64,000 bases of DNA from Lachnospiraceae bacterium (GCA_024685315.1 JAIKVW010000016.1:97644-161643); one strand, 5' to 3'. Shown: positions 38,969 to 49,676, counted from the first letter of the stretch. Translations and numbers: made by a program. Notes: generated from the letters alone by a model not told the origin.

Positions 38969-40051
38969 TTGGATTTTAACATAGCTGTTATTAAAGGCGA
39001 CGGGATCGGCCCCGAGATAGTGGATGAGGCCATAAAAGTCCTTGATAAGGTCGCCAAGGTATACGGACATAAGTTTAATTATACAAGGGTGCTCATGGGC
39101 GGGGAATCGATCGATGCCTGCGGAAGCCCGCTTACCGATGAAGCCATAGCCACGGCTAAAGCAAATGACGCCGTCCTTATGGGTTCTATCGGCGGAAATA
39201 CCAAGACTTCACCCTGGTACCAGCTTCCTCCGCAGCTGAGGCCTGAAGCAGGGCTTCTGAAGTTAAGGAAAGAGCTTGGCCTCTTTGCGAATATCCGGCC
39301 GGCATGGCTCTATGATGAGCTAAAGGAAGCCTGCCCTCTGAAAAAAGAAATCGCGGATCAGGGTTTTGACCTTGTCATCATGCGCGAGCTTACCGGAGGT
39401 CTGTATTTCGGCGTCCGCGGGACCAACGGAGAAGCCGGAGAGCGAAAAGCCTTTGATACCTGCGAGTACAGCGAGGCTGAGATCAGGAGGATCGCTGTCA
39501 AGGGATTCGATATTGCTATGAAGCGCGGACGTAAGCTTACCTGTGTCGATAAGGCGAACGTTCTCGATACTTCCAGGCTCTGGAGAAAAGTAGTAGAGGA
39601 AGTTGCGAAGGAATACCCCGAGGTCGAATATGACTTCATGCTTGTGGACAACGCAGCAATGCAGCTTGTAAGGGCACCCGGGCAGTTCGACGTCATCCTT
39701 ACGGAGAACATGTTCGGCGACATCCTTTCTGATGAAGCCAGCGAGATAACAGGTTCCATCGGAATGCTTCCTTCAGCCAGCCTCAAGGAGACAAGCTTCG
39801 GGCTTTACGAGCCCAGTCACGGTTCCGCTCCCGACATAGCGGGCACGGGCAAGGCGAACCCGCTTGCTACGATCCTTTCCGCAGCTATGCTTTTAAGGTA
39901 TTCTCTTAACCTTGACAAAGAAGCTGATGCGGTAGAAAATGCTGTAAAGGAGGTCCTGAAGAAGGGGCTCCGCACAGTTGATATCATGTCTGAAGGCTGC
40001 AGCTGCCTTACATGTTCCGAAATGGGAAGCGCAGTCGCTTCAGAAATATAA
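38969..40051 (+). CDS. leuB: 3-isopropylmalate dehydrogenase
   Basis: A 360-residue NAD-dependent decarboxylating dehydrogenase completing the leucine branch up to 2-ketoisocaproate. Marks are [67 protein letters not shown] and the cofactor loop [20 protein letters not shown]. The start is TTG 38969, 3 bases after the leuD stop; no ATG fits the family N-terminus. Confidence 0.96.
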   Translation: MDFNIAVIKGDGIGPEIVDEAIKVLDKVAKVYGHKFNYTRVLMGGESIDACGSPLTDEAIATAKANDAVLMGSIGGNTKTSPWYQLPPQLRPEAGLLKLRKELGLFANIRPAWLYDELKEACPLKKEIADQGFDLVIMRELTGGLYFGVRGTNGEAGERKAFDTCEYSEAEIRRIAVKGFDIAMKRGRKLTCVDKANVLDTSRLWRKVVEEVAKEYPEVEYDFMLVDNAAMQLVRAPGQFDVILTENMFGDILSDEASEITGSIGMLPSASLKETSFGLYEPSHGSAPDIAGTGKANPLATILSAAMLLRYSLNLDKEADAVENAVKEVLKKGLRTVDIMSEGCSCLTCSEMGSAVASEI

Positions 40052-40072
40052 TGATTATGCAGGGTGTACGAA

Positions 40073-41743
40073 ATGAAAAGTGATAATGTAAAGAGCGGTA
40101 TGCAGCAGGCTCCGAGCCGTTCACTATTTAATGCGCTCGGATTCACCCGGGAAGAAATGAAGAAACCTCTTGTAGGCATCGTAAGCTCCTACAATGAGAT
40201 CGTTCCCGGCCATATGAATATTGATAAGATCGTTGAAGCAGTCAAGCTCGGAGTCGCTATGGCAGGCGGCACGCCGGTAGTTTTTCCCGCGATCGCGGTC
40301 TGCGACGGCATAGCTATGGGTCATGTCGGAATGAAGTATTCACTGGTAACAAGGGACCTGATCGCGGATTCCACAGAAGCTATGGCAATTGCCCACCAGT
40401 TTGATGCGCTTGTTATGGTGCCTAACTGCGATAAGAACGTTCCTGGACTCCTGATGGCAGCAGCCAGGGTCAACGTTCCTACCGTATTTGTCAGCGGCGG
40501 CCCTATGCTTGCCGGACATGTTAAAGGCCGGAAGACCAGCCTTTCAAGCATGTTTGAAGCGGTAGGATCCTATGCCGCAGGCACAATGACAGAAGAAGAC
40601 GTGCGGGATTTTGAAGAGCATGCATGCCCTACCTGCGGTTCCTGCTCAGGCATGTACACCGCAAACAGCATGAACTGCCTTACGGAAGCTATAGGAATGG
40701 GGCTTAAGGGTAACGGAACTATTCCTGCGGTCTATTCTGACAGGATAAGGCTCGCAAAGCACGCCGGGATGAAGGTCATGGAGCTTCTTGAGAAGGACAT
40801 CAGGCCCCGCGACATCCTTACTGAAAAGGCTTTTATGAACGCCCTTACGGTAGATATGGCCCTTGGCTGCTCTACAAATACGATGCTTCACATTCCCGCG
40901 ATCGCGCATGAGGCTGGAGTTGAACTGAATCTGGATATCGCGAATGAGATCTCCATGAGGACTCCGAACCTCTGCCACCTGGCTCCTGCAGGGCATACCT
41001 ATATTGAGGAGCTTAACGAAGCCGGCGGAGTATATGCGGTAATGAATGAGCTCAGCAAGAAAGGGCTTCTTGACACTTCCCTCATAACCGCTACAGGCAA
41101 GACCGTAGGCGAGAACATCAAGGGGTGCGAGATCAAGGATACAGGCGTTATAAGACCGATCACCGATCCTTACAGCGAGACCGGCGGACTTGCGATCCTT
41201 AAAGGAAATATTGCCGTAAAGGGAAGCGTTGTAAAGCGCTCCGCTGTCGCTGAAGAGATGATGGTCCATGAAGGCCCTGCAAGGGTATTTGACTCTGAGG
41301 ACGATGCGATAGCTGCGATCAAGGGCGGAAAGATCGTACCCGGAGACGTTGTCGTCATCAGATACGAAGGACCTAAAGGCGGTCCCGGAATGCGCGAGAT
41401 GCTTAACCCTACCTCCGCGATCATCGGAATGGGCCTCGGTTCAACGGTTGCACTAATAACTGACGGCCGTTTTTCCGGAGCATCCAGAGGCGCTGCAATC
41501 GGACACGTAGCTCCCGAAGCTGCTCTTGGCGGGAATATTGCTCTGATAGAAGAGGGCGACACAATAAAGATCAATATTCCGGAATATTCAATAAATGTAG
41601 ATATTACGGATGAGGAACTGGAAAGAAGAAGGCAGAACTGGAAGCCCAGGGAGCCTAAGATCACAACAGGATACCTCGCAAGATACGCGGCTCTTGTTAC
41701 GGATTCCAGCCGCGGTGCTGTACTGGAAGTTCCGAAAAGCTGA
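40073..41743 (+). CDS. ilvD: Dihydroxy-acid dehydratase
   Basis: A 556-residue iron-sulfur enzyme dehydrating dihydroxyacids in valine and isoleucine synthesis. Cluster cysteines lie in [40 protein letters not shown] and the later [31 protein letters not shown] is the C-terminal signature. ATG 40073 has AGGGTG upstream; GTG 40064 is an alternative. It precedes ilvB by 17 bases. Confidence 0.97.
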   Translation: MKSDNVKSGMQQAPSRSLFNALGFTREEMKKPLVGIVSSYNEIVPGHMNIDKIVEAVKLGVAMAGGTPVVFPAIAVCDGIAMGHVGMKYSLVTRDLIADSTEAMAIAHQFDALVMVPNCDKNVPGLLMAAARVNVPTVFVSGGPMLAGHVKGRKTSLSSMFEAVGSYAAGTMTEEDVRDFEEHACPTCGSCSGMYTANSMNCLTEAIGMGLKGNGTIPAVYSDRIRLAKHAGMKVMELLEKDIRPRDILTEKAFMNALTVDMALGCSTNTMLHIPAIAHEAGVELNLDIANEISMRTPNLCHLAPAGHTYIEELNEAGGVYAVMNELSKKGLLDTSLITATGKTVGENIKGCEIKDTGVIRPITDPYSETGGLAILKGNIAVKGSVVKRSAVAEEMMVHEGPARVFDSEDDAIAAIKGGKIVPGDVVVIRYEGPKGGPGMREMLNPTSAIIGMGLGSTVALITDGRFSGASRGAAIGHVAPEAALGGNIALIEEGDTIKINIPEYSINVDITDEELERRRQNWKPREPKITTGYLARYAALVTDSSRGAVLEVPKS

Positions 41744-41760
41744 AATAGGAGGAGATAGTC

Positions 41761-43449
41761 ATGCTTCTTAGCGGAGCAGAAATAGTAGTTGAATGCTTGA
41801 AAGAACAGGGGGTAGATACGGTATTCGGATACCCGGGCGGAGCTATCCTAAATATTTACGATGCTCTTTACAAGCAGAGCGACATCAAGCACTACCTTAC
41901 TTCTCATGAGCAGGGAGCTTCACATGCCGCAGACGGATATGCGCGCGCAACAGGAAGGACTGGCGTCTGCTTTGCAACGTCGGGTCCTGGGGCGACCAAT
42001 ATCGTAACCGGAATTGCTACGGCTTACATGGATTCGGTGCCGGTGGTCGCGATCACCTGCAACGTTACCACAGACCTTCTGGGTAAAGATTCTTTCCAGG
42101 AGATCGATATTGCCGGCATCACAATGCCTGTTACAAAGCATAATTTCATTGTAAAGGATGTTTCCAGGCTGGCCGATACGATCCGGAAGGCTTTCAGGAT
42201 CGCGCAGACAGGAAGGAAAGGCCCTGTCCTGATCGATATTACCAAGGATGTCACGGCCAATAAGTATGAATATGAATTCACGAAGCCTGAACTGATAAAG
42301 AGAAAGACTGCTCTTATTGATGAAGCCGAGGTTGACAGCGTTATTGAACTCATCAAACTGTCCCAGAAGCCCTTCATACTTGTCGGCGGCGGCGTGATCC
42401 GCTCCGGAGCTTCAGGGGAGCTAAGGAGCTTTGCGAAGAAGCTTGACGCCCCGGTAGCCGACACACTTATGGGCAAGGGCGCATTCCCCGGGAACAGTGA
42501 TTCCTATACCGGAATGGTCGGAATGCACGGCACCAAGACTTCAAATTTCGGGATCACCGAGAGCGATCTGCTGATAGCGATCGGCACACGTTTTTCGGAC
42601 AGGGTGCTTGGAAACGTTAATACTTTTGCAAGGCATGCGGATATCGTCCATATTGACGTAGATGCGGCAGAAATAGACAAGAACGTAGAGGTCAACCACC
42701 AGATCATTGGCGACGCCAAGGTCGTCCTGCAGATGCTCTGCGACAAGCTTGAGGATCAGCATCATCCGGAGTGGATGGCCCATATCCGCGAGATGAAGAG
42801 CCGCTATCCGCTGGTATACGATAAAGACGTGCTGACAGGCCCCGGTATCGTAGAGACAGTCTATGAGATGACCAACGGAAGGGCAACAATATGCGCGGAA
42901 GTCGGACAGCACCAGATGTGGGCGGCCCAGTTCTATAAGTATTCCGAACCCGGACAGTTCATTACTTCCGGCGGGCTCGGAACGATGGGATTCGGTATTG
43001 GCGCCTCGATGGGCATAAAGCTCGGCTGTCCGGATAAGACCGTCATCAACATGGCCGGAGACGGATGTTTCAGGATGAATATGAATGAACTTGCGACTGC
43101 AGGGAGATACTGCATTCCGTTCATCGAGATCATATTCAATAACCATGTCCTTGGAATGGTCCATCAGTGGCAGGGGCTTTTCTACGGAAAGCGCTATTCT
43201 AGCACGATAATCGACGACAAGGTAGATTTTGTAAAGGTATCTGAGGGACTGGGAGTTAAGGCACGGAGCGCGTCAACGCCTGAAGAATTCAGGGAGGCAT
43301 TCGCCTGGGCGCTTACTCTTGATGAACCCGTGGTGATCAATTGTGAGATAGATCCGGAAGAGAACGTCTGGCCGATGGTCCCTCCGGGCGCATCTATATC
43401 CGATGCCTTTAACAAGCAGGACCTTGAGAAGAAAAATATTCTTGAATAA
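41761..43449 (+). CDS. ilvB: Acetolactate synthase, large (catalytic) subunit
   Basis: A 562-residue thiamine-diphosphate enzyme making acetolactate or acetohydroxybutyrate. Marks are DTVFGYPGGAILNIYDALY with the catalytic Glu following in HEQGASHAADGYARATG, ATSGPGATNIVTGIA, QEIDIAGITMPVTKHNF, and the diphosphate/Mg site NMAGDGCFRMNMNELATA. GGAGGAG precedes ATG 41761. Its regulatory subunit ilvN lies about 6 kb upstream at the head of the same cluster. The length is family-typical. Confidence 0.96.
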   Translation: MLLSGAEIVVECLKEQGVDTVFGYPGGAILNIYDALYKQSDIKHYLTSHEQGASHAADGYARATGRTGVCFATSGPGATNIVTGIATAYMDSVPVVAITCNVTTDLLGKDSFQEIDIAGITMPVTKHNFIVKDVSRLADTIRKAFRIAQTGRKGPVLIDITKDVTANKYEYEFTKPELIKRKTALIDEAEVDSVIELIKLSQKPFILVGGGVIRSGASGELRSFAKKLDAPVADTLMGKGAFPGNSDSYTGMVGMHGTKTSNFGITESDLLIAIGTRFSDRVLGNVNTFARHADIVHIDVDAAEIDKNVEVNHQIIGDAKVVLQMLCDKLEDQHHPEWMAHIREMKSRYPLVYDKDVLTGPGIVETVYEMTNGRATICAEVGQHQMWAAQFYKYSEPGQFITSGGLGTMGFGIGASMGIKLGCPDKTVINMAGDGCFRMNMNELATAGRYCIPFIEIIFNNHVLGMVHQWQGLFYGKRYSSTIIDDKVDFVKVSEGLGVKARSASTPEEFREAFAWALTLDEPVVINCEIDPEENVWPMVPPGASISDAFNKQDLEKKNILE

Positions 43450-43489
43450 TAATTTTTTTAAATCATATTTTTTAGGAGGATTTTATTTA

Positions 43490-44572
43490 ATGGGCAGAGT
43501 TTATAACTTTTCAGCAGGGCCGGCAGTCCTTCCGGTCGAGGTACTTCAGGAAGCAGCAGACGAGATGCTTGATTACAGGGGTTCCGGCCAGTCCGTAATG
43601 GAGATGAGCCACCGCTCAAAAGTGTATGACAACATCATTAAGGAAGCAGAAGCGGACCTTAGGAAGCTCCTCGCAGTTCCTGACAATTATAAGATCCTCT
43701 TCCTGCAGGGCGGGGCATCGCAGCAGTTCGCGGCTATTCCCATGAACCTTATGAAGAACCGCAAGGCAGGCTATGTGCTTACCGGTCAGTGGGCAAAGAA
43801 GGCTTTTTCCGAGGCGAAGATCTACGGAGAAGCTGTCGAGCTTGCTTCTTCTGCTGACAAGACTTTCAGCTATATTCCTGACTGCAGCGACCTTCCGATA
43901 ACCGACGACATGGATTACGTATATATCTGCGAGAACAATACCATTTACGGTACCAAGTACTGGCAGCTCCCTGACACAAAAGGAAAGCTCCTCGTAGCCG
44001 ACCAGTCTTCCTGCTTCCTGTCAGAGCCTGTTGACGTATTGAAGTACGGCCTCATCATGGCAGGAGTTCAGAAGAATGTCGGACCCGCAGGCGTCGTTAT
44101 CGTTATCGTGCGCGAAGACCTGATCACTGACGACGTGCTTCCCGGCACACCTACCATGCTTAAATATAAGACCCAGGCAGACAATGATTCCCTTTACAAT
44201 ACTCCTCCTTGCTATGGTATTTACATTTGTGGAAAAGTTTTCAAGTGGATCATGAAGAACGGCGGTCTTGAAGGCATGCAGAAGATCAATCAGGAGAAGG
44301 CAGCCATCCTCTATGATTTCCTTGATTCCAGCAAGATGTTCCACGGAACTGTCGTAAAGGAAGACCGCTCACTTATGAATGTTCCTTTCGTAACTGACAG
44401 TGAAGAGCTCAATGCGAAATTCATCGCAGAGGCGACCGCTGCTGGATTTGTCAATCTCAAAGGCCACAGGAGCGTAGGAGGAATGAGAGCAAGCATCTAC
44501 AACGCTATGCCGATAGAAGGCGTAAAGAAACTTGTCGAGTTCATGGACAAGTTCGAAAAGGAAAATTCCTGA
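43490..44572 (+). CDS. serC: Phosphoserine aminotransferase
   Basis: A 360-residue PLP enzyme of serine synthesis. Marks are YNFSAGPAVLPVEVLQEAA, EMSHRSKVYDNIIKEAE, LFLQGGASQQFAAIPMNL, the PLP lysine in IMAGVQKNVGPAGVVIVIV, and the C-terminal LKGHRSVGGMRASIYNAMP. ATG 43490 with AGGAGG 10 bases upstream fits the family start; a longer in-frame opening at 43403 overlapping ilvB is rejected. serA is not adjacent. A terminator follows. The 40-base gap after ilvB suggests it is the last gene of the operon. Confidence 0.96.
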   Translation: MGRVYNFSAGPAVLPVEVLQEAADEMLDYRGSGQSVMEMSHRSKVYDNIIKEAEADLRKLLAVPDNYKILFLQGGASQQFAAIPMNLMKNRKAGYVLTGQWAKKAFSEAKIYGEAVELASSADKTFSYIPDCSDLPITDDMDYVYICENNTIYGTKYWQLPDTKGKLLVADQSSCFLSEPVDVLKYGLIMAGVQKNVGPAGVVIVIVREDLITDDVLPGTPTMLKYKTQADNDSLYNTPPCYGIYICGKVFKWIMKNGGLEGMQKINQEKAAILYDFLDSSKMFHGTVVKEDRSLMNVPFVTDSEELNAKFIAEATAAGFVNLKGHRSVGGMRASIYNAMPIEGVKKLVEFMDKFEKENS

Positions 44573-44590
44573 TAACTAAATGATACAGAA

Positions 44591-44617
44591 AAGCCCCGGC
44601 CTGGTGCCGGGGCTTTT
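44591..44617. terminator. Bidirectional terminator between serC and mscS
   Basis: The stem AAGCCCCGGC (44591-44600) pairs with 44606-44615 and is flanked by TT on the plus strand and by TTCTG on the minus strand. Confidence 0.85.
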
Positions 44618-44637
44618 AAACTGTTTGAAGGATTCAA

Positions 44638-45435
44638 TTATTTGTTGTCGATCACGTTTACATTCATTGCCTCGTAAGGATATACAAGCTTCTTGTCATC
44701 AAATGCATGCTTTACATCCTCGAGCAGGGTATTGGTTGCAGGCCAGTAGTCCTCGCATTTGACCCAGATCCTTACAGCTGCCTCGGCGCCGCTTGCGCCG
44801 AACTTATTGATCAGTACGCAGGGAGCAGGATCTTTAAGAGCGTATGCGTTGGCATTTGCGACCTCGAGAAGGACTTTCTCTGCCTCGTCAAAATTCTGAG
44901 TGTAAGCAAGGTTGACAGTGTAGTCGCATCTGCGGGTGCCGTTAGCAGTGATGTTCCTGATAGTGGTGTTAGCGAGTGCTCCATTAGGGATCGTGATCTC
45001 GTGGTTATCACCGGTAGTCAGATATGTGTAGATCATGCTGATCGCCTTTACGGTACCTTCATTGGTGCCGTCGCTGATATAATCGCCTACCTTGAAGGGC
45101 TTGGTGATTAGGAGCAGAAGTCCGCCGGCGAAGTTGGCGAGGCATCCCTGAAGGGCAAGGCCAACAGCAAGGGCGCCGCTAGTAAAGAGTGCGATGACGG
45201 AGGTCATGTCTACGCCGAGTTTGGAGAGGATCATCATCACGAGGAGCACTCTCAGCACGATCTTGATAAGTTTGTTGAGGAATGTGACAACGGTCTTGTC
45301 AAGTTTGGACTTCTCAAGAAGCTTTGCGATCACGTTGCAGACAGCATTGACTACGATCCACCCGATAATTAAGATTACGAGTGCTCCGACAGCCTGTTTT
45401 GCAAAATTAATTAATGTCGATGTTACCTGTTCCAT
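44638..45435 (-). CDS. mscS: Small-conductance mechanosensitive channel, MscS family
   Basis: A 265-residue membrane channel. Three N-terminal helices (about 15-35, 55-75 and 78-110) lead into the Gly/Ala-rich pore helix AVGLALQGCLANFAGGLLLL; the cytoplasmic beta domain follows with ITKPFKVGDYISDGTNEGTV and TIPNGALANTTIRN. The size is close to E. coli MscS (286). ATG 45435 is the start. Together with MscL at 1.1 kb the organism has both classic osmotic release valves. Confidence 0.93.
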   Translation of the reverse strand: MEQVTSTLINFAKQAVGALVILIIGWIVVNAVCNVIAKLLEKSKLDKTVVTFLNKLIKIVLRVLLVMMILSKLGVDMTSVIALFTSGALAVGLALQGCLANFAGGLLLLITKPFKVGDYISDGTNEGTVKAISMIYTYLTTGDNHEITIPNGALANTTIRNITANGTRRCDYTVNLAYTQNFDEAEKVLLEVANANAYALKDPAPCVLINKFGASGAEAAVRIWVKCEDYWPATNTLLEDVKHAFDDKKLVYPYEAMNVNVIDNK

Positions 45436-45502
45436 TCTGTTTACCGGCAGTCCGTTTCAGGACCGCCTTCTCCTTTCCCTTTTATTTTTTTAATAAATTA
45501 TT

Positions 45503-46894
45503 TTATATGCTGCGAGGTGCGCTTGCGGATAGATACCGCTCCTCAGTCAGGATGGCCTCTTCCATAGCGCTTTTCCCCGGAGAACCTGCGGTAATACGGC
45601 TTTCAACTACGGTCTCAAGCGAGATTGCCTTATATATGTTTTCTTCGAACGCGGGGCATACCTCTTTGTATTCGGAAAGAGGAAGCTCATCTAGTGAAAC
45701 GCCCCTGTCAATGCACTTTAGCACAAGAGTGCCAATGATCCCGTGCGCGTCGCGGAAAGGGACTCCCTTTCGCACCAGGTAATCAGCAGCGTCTGTCGCA
45801 TTGGTAAAACCATTTCTGGCGCTTTGTGCCATGGCCTTCTCATTAAACTTTACAGTAGAGATCATGCCAGTGAAAAGGGCAACGCACTCTTTAGCAGTAT
45901 CCATGGCGTCGAAGGAGACTTCCTTGTCTTCCTGCAGGTCTTTATTATAAGCCAGCGGGATGCCTTTCATAACAGTCAGGAGAGCCATCAGCGCCCCGTA
46001 GACCCTTCCGGTCTTGCCGCGTATCAGCTCAGCGATATCAGGGTTCTTTTTCTGCGGCATTATAGAGCTTCCGGTGGAGTAGCCGTCATCCATCTCGATG
46101 AACCTGTATTCATTTGAATTCCAGGCGATCAGCTCCTCGCAGAAGCGGCTGAGATGCATCATGACGATGGAGAGGGCTCCAAGGTACTCGATAATGTAGT
46201 CCCTGTCAGATACGGAATCCATGCTGTTGACCGTAGGTGAGTCGAAGCCAAGCAGCTGCGCGGTCATTTCCCTGGCGAGCGGATAGGTGGTCCCGGCGAG
46301 GGCTCCGGATCCAAGCGGGCAGGTGTTCATGCGCGAGCGTATGTCAGTCAGCCTGGACCGGTCGCGCTTAAACATTTCAAAATATGCCCCCAGATGATGG
46401 GAGAGTGTTACCGGCTGGGCTTTCTGCATATGTGTGAACCCGGGCATATAAGTGCCGGTATTATTTTTCATGAGTCCCAGCAGAACGCATAGAAGATCGT
46501 AAAGCAGCCTGTCGGTCTCATCTATATCGTCACGGACGTAGAGCTTCATATCCAGCGCTACCTGGTCATTCCTGCTCCGCCCGGTGTGAAGCTTCTTTCC
46601 GGTGTCTCCGGTCCTGCGTATGAGTTCGGATTCAACGAAGGAGTGGATGTCCTCATACTCGTCACTTATAATAAGTTCTCCGGAATCTATTTCAGAGAGG
46701 ATCTCGTCAAGCGCTTTCAGGATAATGTCACGTTCCTGTTCGGAAATGACCTGCACTTTGCAGAGCATTTTCACATGAGCCTCAGAACCCAGGATGTCCT
46801 GCCTGTAAAGACGCTTGTCAAATGATATTGAGGAGTTAAAACTATCGGCAGCCTTATTCTCTTCTTTAATAAATCTTCCGCCCCAGAGCTTCAA
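45503..46894 (-). CDS. argH: Argininosuccinate lyase
   Basis: A 463-residue fumarase-superfamily enzyme releasing arginine and fumarate, the last step of arginine synthesis. Marks are KLWGGRFIKEENKAADSFN, HTGRSRNDQVALDMKLYVRD, FTHMQKAQPVTLSHHLGAY, and the superfamily signature GSSIMPQKKNPDIAELIRGK. The start is TTG 46894, fixed by GAGGAGGTGA immediately upstream and by the family N-terminus. argG is not adjacent. About 70 bases separate it from mscS. Confidence 0.96.
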   Translation of the reverse strand: MKLWGGRFIKEENKAADSFNSSISFDKRLYRQDILGSEAHVKMLCKVQVISEQERDIILKALDEILSEIDSGELIISDEYEDIHSFVESELIRRTGDTGKKLHTGRSRNDQVALDMKLYVRDDIDETDRLLYDLLCVLLGLMKNNTGTYMPGFTHMQKAQPVTLSHHLGAYFEMFKRDRSRLTDIRSRMNTCPLGSGALAGTTYPLAREMTAQLLGFDSPTVNSMDSVSDRDYIIEYLGALSIVMMHLSRFCEELIAWNSNEYRFIEMDDGYSTGSSIMPQKKNPDIAELIRGKTGRVYGALMALLTVMKGIPLAYNKDLQEDKEVSFDAMDTAKECVALFTGMISTVKFNEKAMAQSARNGFTNATDAADYLVRKGVPFRDAHGIIGTLVLKCIDRGVSLDELPLSEYKEVCPAFEENIYKAISLETVVESRITAGSPGKSAMEEAILTEERYLSASAPRSI

Positions 46895-47051
46895 TCCGTC
46901 ACCTCCTCGTAATGCTGTTAAAAGAATTGCCTATTTTCTGAGTTTTTATACATAAATTGTATACTTTTAAGGCCATTATTGCAAGAAGAATAAGGGTTTA
47001 CGGAGGCCTTTTTATCGAAATATGTAAAATGGCCTTAAGCTAAAAAAGATG

Positions 47052-47080
47052 TTTACAAGGTCCCGGCCCTGTGATAAAAT
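47052..47080 (+). promoter_or_regulatory. Promoter of rpsO
   Basis: TTTACA (47052-47057) and TAAAAT (47075-47080) are 17 bases apart, giving a leader of about 80 bases. Confidence 0.6.
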
Positions 47081-47087
47081 ATTGTGG

Positions 47088-47142
47088 CAACCTGTGCCGG
47101 GAGCCTGGAATCTCCGACCGGCCCTCAGCACCAGGCAATTTT
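47088..47142 (+). promoter_or_regulatory. Structured rpsO leader, possible S15 autoregulatory site
   Basis: The leader can fold as CCTG-TGC paired with GCA-CCAGG (47091-47097 with 47127-47135), enclosing CCGG/CCGG and GGAG/CTCC. S15 represses its own synthesis through leader RNA structures in several bacterial groups, but these are not conserved in sequence, so the role here is inferred from position and folding only. Confidence 0.45.
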
Positions 47143-47164
47143 ATTTTATGGAGGAATTTGCATC

Positions 47165-47431
47165 ATGATTAGCAAGGAAATGAAGCAGGAACTCGTCGAG
47201 AAGTACGGCAAGACACCTGAAGACACCGGTTCACCCGAGGTCCAGATCGCCATCCTTTCAGCGAGGATCGCAACTCTCACCGAACACCTTAAGACACATC
47301 AGAAGGATCACCATTCAAGGCGCGGACTTCTGAAGATGGTCGGACAGAGAAGAGGCCTTCTTGATTACCTCAAGAAGACGGACATCGAGAGATACAGAAG
47401 TATCGTTGAGAAACTTGGTCTTAGAAAGTAA
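47165..47431 (+). CDS. rpsO: 30S ribosomal protein S15
   Basis: An 88-residue primary 16S rRNA-binding protein of the small subunit platform. Marks are [40 protein letters not shown] and the C-terminal [23 protein letters not shown] 47165 follows GGAGG; longer readings from 47084 run through the leader hairpin and are rejected. Adjacent to pnp, as in most bacteria. Confidence 0.97.
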   Translation: MISKEMKQELVEKYGKTPEDTGSPEVQIAILSARIATLTEHLKTHQKDHHSRRGLLKMVGQRRGLLDYLKKTDIERYRSIVEKLGLRK

Positions 47432-47442
47432 TTATTGTTATA

Positions 47443-47474
47443 AAGGGGCGGAATTGGATATTTCGCCCCTTCTT
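47443..47474 (+). terminator. Terminator or processing hairpin between rpsO and pnp
   Basis: AAGGGGCG (47443-47450) pairs with CGCCCCTT (47464-47471), followed by CTTG, a weak T-tract. Partial readthrough to pnp is likely; in other bacteria RNase III cuts such a hairpin to control pnp. Confidence 0.65.
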
Positions 47475-47522
47475 GCGTGCATTGCAATTTGAGTTCGTTT
47501 AAAGAAGAAGAAGGAGACGAAA

Positions 47523-49613
47523 GTGGCAAAAGAATTTAAAAGATTTGAAATGGAACTCGCAGGAAGGACGCTTCGCATCGATGTTGGCAGGGTAGCAGCC
47601 CAGGCTAACGGCGCGGTCCTGATCCAGTACGGTGATACCGTTATCCTTTCAACGGCAACCGCATCTGAGAAGCCCAGGGACGGGATCGATTTCTTCCCGT
47701 TAAGCGTTGATTTTGAAGAGAAGATGTATTCTGTCGGGAAGATCCCCGGCGGATTCAACAAGCGCGAAGGCAAGCCGAGCGAGAATTCGGTACTCACCTG
47801 CAGGGTAATCGACAGGCCCATGAGACCTCTTTTCCCTAAGGATTACAGGAACGATGTCTACCTTGACAACCTGGTGCTTTGTGTTGATCAGGATGCAAGC
47901 CCTGAACTTACCGCTATGCTTGGCAGCGCGATCTCGACCTGCATTTCCGATATTCCCTTTGCAGGCCCCTGCGCTATGACCCAGGTCGGACTTATTGACG
48001 GAGAGTTCATCATCAACCCTACGAACGCCCAGAAAGAGGTTTCCAGGCTTGCGCTTACGGTTGCGTCAACCCGCGAGAAGGTCATCATGATCGAGGCCGG
48101 CGCGAAGGAAATTCCTGAAGCGCAGATGATCGACGCGATCTACAAGGCCCATGATGTAAACCAGGAGATAATCGCGTTCTTTGACAAGATCATCGCTGAA
48201 TGCGGCAAGGAAAAGAAAGAGTACGAGCATTATACCGTTCCCGAGGAGCTCAATCAGAAGATGTACGAGCTTGTTCCTGCCGAGGCAATGGAAGAGGCTG
48301 TATTTACAGACGACAAGCAGACCAGGGACGCTAATATCCGCGAGATCAAGGATAAGCTCGAGGAAGCATTCGCAGAGAACGAAGAGTGGCTTCCTTTCAT
48401 AGACGACGCTGTTTACCAGTATCAGAAGAAGACCGTGCGCAAGATGATCCTGAAGGATCATAAGCGTCCTGACGGACGTGCGATCAACCAGATCCGCCCG
48501 CTTGCAGCTGAGGTCGACCTTCTTCCCAGAGCTCACGGCTCCGCAATGTTCACACGTGGACAGACCCAGATCTGCACCGTCACGACACTTGCGCCTGCTT
48601 CTGACGCTCAGAGAGTAGAGGGACTGAATGAGTTTGTTACCTCCAAGAGGTACATGCACCATTACAATTTCCCTTCATATTCGGTAGGAGAGACCAAACC
48701 TTCAAGAGGACCGGGAAGGCGTGAGATCGGACACGGCGCGCTTGCGGAGCGAGCCCTTCTTCCCGTGCTTCCGAGCATTGAGGATTTCCCTTACGCTATC
48801 CGTGCGGTCTCCGAGACTTTCGAGTCCAACGGTTCCACTTCGCAGGCCAGCGTGTGCGCATCCACCATGTCCCTTATGGCTGCAGGCGTTCCTATCAGCA
48901 AGCACGTTGCAGGTATTTCCTGCGGACTGGTTACCGGCGAGACCGATGACGACTATATCGTCCTTACCGATATCCAGGGTCTCGAGGACTTCTTCGGAGA
49001 CATGGATTTCAAGGTAGCCGGCACCCATGACGGTATCACCGCCATCCAGATGGATATCAAGATCCACGGTCTCACAAGACCTATTGTTGAGGAAGCGATC
49101 GCAAGGACCAAGGAAGCGAGAGAGTATATCATCAACGAAGTTATCGCTCCGGTAATCCCCGAGCCCAGAAAAGAGCTTTCCATTTACGCTCCGAAGATCA
49201 AGATGATCCAGATTGATCCCGATAAGATCGGCGACGTTGTCGGAAAGCAGGGCAAGGTCATCAACCAGATCATTGTCGACACAGGCACCAGGATCGACAT
49301 CCAGGAAGACGGACGCGTATCTATTTGCGGCACCGATCCCGAAGGAATCCAGAAGGCTATCGATACCGTGACCATGATCGTATCCGATTTCGAAGAGGGC
49401 AGGATATACACCGGTAAGGTCGTATCCATCAAGGAGTTCGGTGCGTTCCTCGAGTTCGCTCCCGGCAAGGAAGGCCTGGTCCACATTTCCAAGCTTGACA
49501 AGAAGAGGGTGAACCGCGTTGAAGATGTCCTTACTCTCGGCGATGTCATCAAGGTAAAATGCCTTGGAAAAGACAAGATGGGCCGCGTAAGCTTCTCCAA
49601 GAAAGACGCTTAA
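47523..49613 (+). CDS. pnp: Polyribonucleotide nucleotidyltransferase (PNPase)
   Basis: A 696-residue phosphorolytic 3'-5' exoribonuclease. It has two RNase PH domains, the second containing FTRGQTQICTVTTLAP and YNFPSYSVGETKPSRGPGRR, an internal helical domain (about 220-300), a KH domain (IDPDKIGDVVGKQGKVINQI) and a C-terminal S1 domain (GRIYTGKVVSIKEFGAFLEF). GTG 47523 follows GGAGACGAA. The length is normal. A terminator follows. Confidence 0.97.
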   Translation: MAKEFKRFEMELAGRTLRIDVGRVAAQANGAVLIQYGDTVILSTATASEKPRDGIDFFPLSVDFEEKMYSVGKIPGGFNKREGKPSENSVLTCRVIDRPMRPLFPKDYRNDVYLDNLVLCVDQDASPELTAMLGSAISTCISDIPFAGPCAMTQVGLIDGEFIINPTNAQKEVSRLALTVASTREKVIMIEAGAKEIPEAQMIDAIYKAHDVNQEIIAFFDKIIAECGKEKKEYEHYTVPEELNQKMYELVPAEAMEEAVFTDDKQTRDANIREIKDKLEEAFAENEEWLPFIDDAVYQYQKKTVRKMILKDHKRPDGRAINQIRPLAAEVDLLPRAHGSAMFTRGQTQICTVTTLAPASDAQRVEGLNEFVTSKRYMHHYNFPSYSVGETKPSRGPGRREIGHGALAERALLPVLPSIEDFPYAIRAVSETFESNGSTSQASVCASTMSLMAAGVPISKHVAGISCGLVTGETDDDYIVLTDIQGLEDFFGDMDFKVAGTHDGITAIQMDIKIHGLTRPIVEEAIARTKEAREYIINEVIAPVIPEPRKELSIYAPKIKMIQIDPDKIGDVVGKQGKVINQIIVDTGTRIDIQEDGRVSICGTDPEGIQKAIDTVTMIVSDFEEGRIYTGKVVSIKEFGAFLEFAPGKEGLVHISKLDKKRVNRVEDVLTLGDVIKVKCLGKDKMGRVSFSKKDA

Positions 49614-49633
49614 AACATAAAAAACAACTATAA

Positions 49634-49676
49634 AACCATTACAGGATCAGAATATGGTCCCGTAATGGTTTTTTTC
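49634..49676 (+). terminator. Terminator of pnp
   Basis: AACCATTAC (49634-49642) pairs with GTAATGGTT (49662-49670), with an inner GGA/TCC, followed by a run of T. Confidence 0.9.
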
